Assembly (NCBI GenBank): GCA_045617725.1
Contig: JAZLJD010000008.1
Location: forward strand, 1-24,462
Source of the DNA: JAZLJD01 sp045617725
Lineage (GTDB): Bacteria > Bacillota > Clostridia > Lachnospirales > Lachnospiraceae
DNA length: 24,462 bases
Direction: 5' to 3'
Part shown: positions 21,239 through 24,462 of the stretch, in pieces
How the letters are laid out: each line of letters begins with the position of its first letter
Numbering within the stretch: position 1 is the stretch's first letter
Position numbers and translations under genes: made by a program
Notes under the pieces: model-generated
Told to the model about the DNA's origin: nothing
What the model saw: only the letters and a program-made list of their open reading frames with translations
The model's database searches: none

Positions 21239-23689
21239 CTGTTTTTCTTTTTCGAAGACAATCCGGTCGTTCTTAACCGTTACGCAAACCGTGTCGCCCG
21301 CCTTGATGGCGCCCTTCAAAATTTCCTCGGTCAACGGGTCCTCAATCTCCGTCTGAACGGCACGCTTAATCGGTCTGGCCCCCATCTTAAGGTCCGTAAA
21401 ATGATCCACGATGTACTGCTTGGCCGCCGGGCGAACCTTGAGCTTCAGGTTCATCTGCTTAAGGCACCGTTTCTCGAGGATCCGGGTCTGAAGGGAGGTA
21501 ATCTCAACCATCTCCTTCTTTGTGAGCGCATGGAAAACAAGAATCTCATCGATTCGGTTAATGAATTCCGGCTTGAAGATACGTTTCACTTCCTCCATGA
21601 CACCGTTCTTCATCTTGTTATAGGTATCTTCCTCCGTGGGAGCTGCGCCAAAGCCCAGATTCTTCGGGTCAATGATACGCTGTGCACCCGCGTTGCTGGT
21701 CATAATGATGATGGTATTCTTGAAGCTGACCTTACGGCCCTTGGAATCGGTGATATGACCGTCATCCAGCACCTGCAAAAGAATATTGAACACATCCGGA
21801 TGGGCCTTCTCGATTTCGTCAAAAAGTACGACCGAGTACGGATGCGTCCGTACCTTGTCCGAAAGCTGACCGCCCTCGTCAAAGCCCACGTATCCCGGAG
21901 GGGAACCAACCATCTTGGAAACCGCATGGGATTCCATATACTCACTCATATCAACACGAATCAGAGCCTCCTCCGAACCGAACATCGCCTCAGCCAGAGC
22001 CTTGCACAGCTCTGTCTTGCCGACGCCGGTGGGTCCTAAGAAGAGGAAGGAGCCAATCGGTCTGTTCGGATCCTGCAGTCCGACACGGCCGCGGCGGATT
22101 GCCTTCGCCACACTGGTAACCGCTTCGGACTGACCGATTACACGCTCGTGCAATACCTTGTCAAGCTTCAGTAACCGATCGCTTTCCTTTTCGGCCAGGC
22201 GTTTCAGAGGAACCTTGGTCCAGACGGAAACAACCTCGGCTACGGTTTCGGAATCTACGACACCCTTGCTCTTCTTTTTGGAAGAGGAAGCCTTCGTTGC
22301 TTTCTCAATCGCACTCTCCAGCTTGTTGCACTGCTTATGCAGGCTGCCTGCCAGCTCCCAGTTGCCCTCGGAAATGGCGGTATCCATGTCCGTCTTGCAG
22401 GTCGCAAGCTCCTTCATGAGGTTGCCCACCTTGGAGGAGGAATTCATGGCCTTCAAAGCTACCATCGCACAGGCTTCATCAATGACGTCAATGGCCTTAT
22501 CCGGGAGATTTCGGTCGTTAATATAGCGTTCCGACAGCTTGACTGCTGCGGTCAATGCATCTTCCGTGATGACTACACCGTGATGTTCTTCATATTTCGG
22601 GGCAATTCCCTTCAAGATTTCAAAGGTCTGCTCTACTGTAGGTTCTTCTACATCAACCGGCTGGAAACGGCGCTCCAGTGCGGGATCTTTCTCAATATGC
22701 TTGCGGTACTCGGAGATGGTGGTTGCTCCGATCAGCTGAATCTCCCCGCGGGCCAGTGAAGGCTTCAGAATGTTTGATGCATCCAACGCGCCCTCCGCAC
22801 TACCGGCGCCAATCAGGGTGTGCAATTCATCCAGGAAGAGATAGATATTGCCATCTGCAATCACTTCGTGAATCACACGCTTAATGCGTTCTTCGAATTC
22901 ACCACGGTACTTACTTCCTGCTACGATTCCGGAAAGGTCCAGCGTCAGTACACGTTTGTTTTTGACCGTGTCCGGAACGCGTCCTTCCACGATACGCTGA
23001 GCAAGGCCTTCTACGACGGCGGTTTTGCCTACGCCCGCCTCACCGATGAGGCAGGGGTTGTTTTTGGTCCTCCTCGATAGAATCTGAATCACGCGGCGTA
23101 TTTCATCATCACGGCCGACAATCGGGTCCAACCGTCCCTCACGTGCCAGTTGCGTTAAATCACGGCTGTAAGCCTGAAGTACGCCGGGTTCCTTTTTGTC
23201 CGCACCGGCACCCTTCACAATGCCCATGAACATGTCCTTGTGCTTCACGGGATCCTGTCCGATTGCATTCATGGTGCTTATGTAAAGGCGCTTTAAGGGA
23301 ATACGCAAAGTAACCAATAGGCGGGTCGCTACGCACATCGGATCCCGCAAGATTGCGAGAAGAATGTGCTCGGTACCGGTCGTCGTATTGCCAAAGGTGC
23401 GGGCCAGCTGATGGGCCGAATCAAGGATTGTAACAACCTGCGGTGTGAAGCCGTTCTGCTCCATGACCGCTGTATCCTGCTCTTTGGCCAGAGCATCGTG
23501 CATCAAATTGAGGAGCTTCCGCTCATCCACGCCGCACTCCGCAAGGACTGCGGCTGCGACACCGGTCTGCTCCCTTATAAGTCCCAGCAGAATGTGCTCG
23601 GTGCCTACGTAATTCATATGCATCATGGTTGCTGCCTTACGCGACAACGCAAGGGCTTTCAGTGCTTTATCTGTAAAAGATGACTGCAT
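21236..23689 (-). CDS. clpC: Clp protease ATP-binding subunit ClpC
   Basis: An 817-residue AAA+ unfoldase that feeds substrates to ClpP in the cytosol. Two N-terminal Clp_N repeats (about 15-135, each with a GTEHILL segment at 29-35 and 105-111), AAA-1 with Walker A GEAGVGKT (216-223) and Walker B FLDE (285-288), a short middle coiled region (about 410-470), AAA-2 with Walker A GPTGVGKT (552-559) and FDEIEKAHPDV, and the C-terminal D2-small domain. Size and a middle region far shorter than ClpB's support ClpC; an adaptor such as MecA or McsB would normally engage it, but none is encoded here. ATG 23689 has AAGGAGG seven bases upstream, 12 bp after the gntR stop. Confidence 0.93.
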   Translation of the reverse strand: MQSSFTDKALKALALSRKAATMMHMNYVGTEHILLGLIREQTGVAAAVLAECGVDERKLLNLMHDALAKEQDTAVMEQNGFTPQVVTILDSAHQLARTFGNTTTGTEHILLAILRDPMCVATRLLVTLRIPLKRLYISTMNAIGQDPVKHKDMFMGIVKGAGADKKEPGVLQAYSRDLTQLAREGRLDPIVGRDDEIRRVIQILSRRTKNNPCLIGEAGVGKTAVVEGLAQRIVEGRVPDTVKNKRVLTLDLSGIVAGSKYRGEFEERIKRVIHEVIADGNIYLFLDELHTLIGAGSAEGALDASNILKPSLARGEIQLIGATTISEYRKHIEKDPALERRFQPVDVEEPTVEQTFEILKGIAPKYEEHHGVVITEDALTAAVKLSERYINDRNLPDKAIDVIDEACAMVALKAMNSSSKVGNLMKELATCKTDMDTAISEGNWELAGSLHKQCNKLESAIEKATKASSSKKKSKGVVDSETVAEVVSVWTKVPLKRLAEKESDRLLKLDKVLHERVIGQSEAVTSVAKAIRRGRVGLQDPNRPIGSFLFLGPTGVGKTELCKALAEAMFGSEEALIRVDMSEYMESHAVSKMVGSPPGYVGFDEGGQLSDKVRTHPYSVVLFDEIEKAHPDVFNILLQVLDDGHITDSKGRKVSFKNTIIIMTSNAGAQRIIDPKNLGFGAAPTEEDTYNKMKNGVMEEVKRIFKPEFINRIDEILVFHALTKKEMVEITSLQTRILEKRCLKQMNLKLKVRPAAKQYIVDHFTDLKMGARPIKRAVQTEIEDPLTEEILKGAIKAGDTVCVTVKNDRIVFEKEKQ

Positions 23690-23701
23690 CTTTATTCCTC
23701 C

Positions 23702-24073
23702 TTATACTCCATAATCGCCATATATCTCATCGATCATGGCATGTGCCTCTGCCCTCGTTATGTTGGACAGGCTACCGCGCGCCAAAATCAATTGCATAGC
23801 CTGCCGCATCTCCCTAAGGGCGCGCAGATGATCCACATCAATTTCGATTACTGCCCCCTTACGGCGGTCCACTTTCACAAATCCATCCTGCTTCAAAATT
23901 GTGTAAGCTTTGTTCACGGTATGCATATTGATACCCAGATTATCTGCAAGCTGCCGCACGCTGGGCAACGAATCCCCCTCATTGATCTGATTGGTTGCAA
24001 TCAGATAAACGATTTGATTCACAAGCTGCGAATATATGGCTTCTTCACTTTGAAAATCAATTTCAATAAACAT
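23702..24073 (-). CDS. GntR-family regulator, YtrA-like
   Basis: 123 residues. The winged helix spans about residues 10-75, with the typical LPSVRQLADNLGINMHTVNK core (36-55), followed by a short helical tail of about 45 residues rather than a large effector domain. That size and shape are characteristic of the YtrA subfamily, whose members mostly repress small operons in response to unknown or cell-envelope signals. It is the first gene of a two-gene unit with clpC (12 bp gap), where Bacillus has ctsR-mcsA-mcsB. A perfect CTGTTATA-N7-TATAACAG palindrome lies over its promoter, so autoregulation, and through it control of clpC, is likely. AGAGG seven bases before the ATG supports the start. 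Confidence 0.9.
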   Translation of the reverse strand: MFIEIDFQSEEAIYSQLVNQIVYLIATNQINEGDSLPSVRQLADNLGINMHTVNKAYTILKQDGFVKVDRRKGAVIEIDVDHLRALREMRQAMQLILARGSLSNITRAEAHAMIDEIYGDYGV

Positions 24074-24083
24074 AGTTCAACCT

Positions 24084-24106
24084 CTGTTATAGTCATTGTA
24101 TAACAG
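24084..24106. promoter_or_regulatory. Perfect operator palindrome of the gntR-clpC promoter
   Basis: CTGTTATA (24084-24091) and TATAACAG (24099-24106) are perfect 8-bp inverted arms with a 7-bp spacer. The site covers the predicted -10 box of the promoter driving gntR and clpC, so a bound dimer would block RNA polymerase. The most likely ligand is the GntR protein encoded 11 bp away. Confidence 0.7.
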
Positions 24107-24123
24107 AACCATTCACATAGCAA
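24095..24123 (-). promoter_or_regulatory. Promoter of gntR-clpC
   Basis: On the minus strand TTGCTA (24123-24118) and TACAAT (24100-24095), spaced 17 bp, match sigma-A consensus at 4/6 and 5/6. No CtsR heptanucleotide (GGTCAAA direct repeats) or CIRCE element is visible. Confidence 0.65.
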
Positions 24124-24209
24124 TATGTTTTTGGGGACGGGGGGTTTTAGCACATTAAAGCGTTAGAGCACTACCGGGCGTTGCATCTGGGCCGCTCCGT
24201 TCTGCACGC
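24124..24209. other. Intergenic stretch between the clpC promoter and the terminal repeat element
   Basis: Nothing gene-like is seen. It includes a G-rich run (GGGGACGGGGGG, 24133-24144) and mixed sequence up to the hairpin that borders the inverted-repeat element. Confidence 0.4.
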
Positions 24210-24227
24210 AAAACCGGCTCCTGCCGG
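24210..24227 (-). terminator. Short terminator-like hairpin at the left side of the repeat element
   Basis: On the minus strand CCGGC-AGGA-GCCGG (24227-24214) is followed by TTTT (24213-24210). It is a small but GC-rich stem and would end a minus-strand transcript coming from the inverted-repeat element or from beyond the window. Its outermost base overlaps the element's outer arm. Confidence 0.45.
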
Positions 24228-24462
24228 CACTGGCGAGAAGCAATTCCATATAGAGACGAATCACACTCCGAGGTATGGTTTTCTAAGTGTTTTGAGAAGT
24301 CTTTCTGTACTGACGCAACCGGCCTCTACGCGCCGTCCGTGTCGCGTATCGGCCTCGCCCGACCATCCGGGCCGGGCGTTGCTGCGTGCCTACAAAACAC
24401 TAAGAAAACCTATCCCTCTCCGCGAATCGATTCGCCCTATATGAATTGCTTCTCGCCAGTGC
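24227..24462. repeat. Large branched inverted-repeat element (structured RNA or MITE-like)
   Basis: Outer arms GCACTGGCGAGAAGCAATTC (24227-24246) and its exact complement (24443-24462) are 20-bp perfect. Pairing continues inward with ATATAG/CTATAT after one bulged base, then GAGGTATGGTTTTCTAAGTG (24270-24289) continuing to 24293, against 24394-24418 with few mismatches. The ~100-base GC-rich apex folds further: ACGCAAC (24313-24319) with GTTG-CT-GCGT (24378-24387), ACGCG/CGCGT (24328-24332, 24343-24347) and CGCCCG/CGGGCG (24356-24361, 24373-24378). A 14-bp palindrome, GCGAATCGATTCGC, lies at 24422-24435. Overall this is a coherent multibranch fold with several mismatched but compensated stems. 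It is not a tRNA, 6S, tmRNA, RNase P or SRP RNA that I recognise. It may continue past the window. Confidence 0.7.

Noticed and set aside
24181..24444. An 87-codon frame starting at TTG on the plus strand
   Set aside because: It runs straight through the inverted-repeat element, and its composition reflects the stems. There is no ribosome site or family.
1..24462. CRISPR array, complete insertion sequence or rRNA genes
   Set aside because: No regularly spaced direct repeats with unique spacers, no transposase-like frame, and no 16S/23S/5S signatures were found.

Overview
The window reads as chromosomal DNA of a low-to-mid GC Clostridia member, most likely a Lachnospiraceae (Bacillota). The reasons are a single-chain PurL, QueH, a DUF1836 protein, a ClpC-RadA neighbourhood, and a small protein of the kind routinely (and probably wrongly) labelled 'endosialidase' in that family. 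Shine-Dalgarno sites are strong and sigma-A-type promoters can be found. Assignments rest on motif recognition only; no database search was possible.

Layout. (1) 1-1150 is a decayed region: a terminator-like hairpin, a leader with alternating CATCGGG/CCCGATG motifs, a truncated fucU-type mutarotase joined to a phage head-morphogenesis remnant, a terminator, an integrase remnant, and the 3' part of a tRNA on the minus strand (a likely old attachment site). (2) 1156-9286, all minus, is a tight run purL-queH-argS-MFS transporter-esterase with gaps of -4 to 24 bp, led by a promoter at 9322-9350. (3) 9287-10102 is an 816-bp intergenic region unusually rich in short motifs: two perfect DnaA boxes, a repeated GRTTTACATAAYC palindrome, a GTGTCA-N8-TGACAC palindrome and a C-rich tandem repeat. 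(4) 10103-10927 (+) encodes a YhfC-type intramembrane protease-like protein, convergent with and overlapping a minus-strand methyltransferase. (5) A minus-strand unit DUF1836-TetR-NYN/LOTUS nuclease (14412-12366) ends at a clear terminator. It is divergent from a 764-residue protein with an N-terminal cyclic-nucleotide-binding-like domain and an unrecognised remainder. (6) tRNA-Trp(CCA) has its own promoter and shares a bidirectional terminator with the next block. (7) The minus-strand run small hypothetical-radA-cysK-pssA-lepB lies downstream of a gntR-clpC operon, whose promoter carries a perfect palindrome over the -10. (8) The right edge, 24207-24462, is a large branched inverted-repeat element whose outer 20-bp perfect arm ends exactly at the window boundary.

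How the genes fit together. Most are housekeeping: purine synthesis, queuosine tRNA modification, arginyl-tRNA charging, cysteine and phosphatidylserine synthesis, secretion, proteolysis and recombination. The clpC-radA order resembles the Bacillus ctsR-mcsA-mcsB-clpC-radA locus, but here a YtrA-like GntR regulator occupies the upstream place. The least explained parts are the right-edge structured element, the motif-dense region upstream of purL, and the divergent cNBD protein / DUF1836-TetR-NYN-LOTUS locus.
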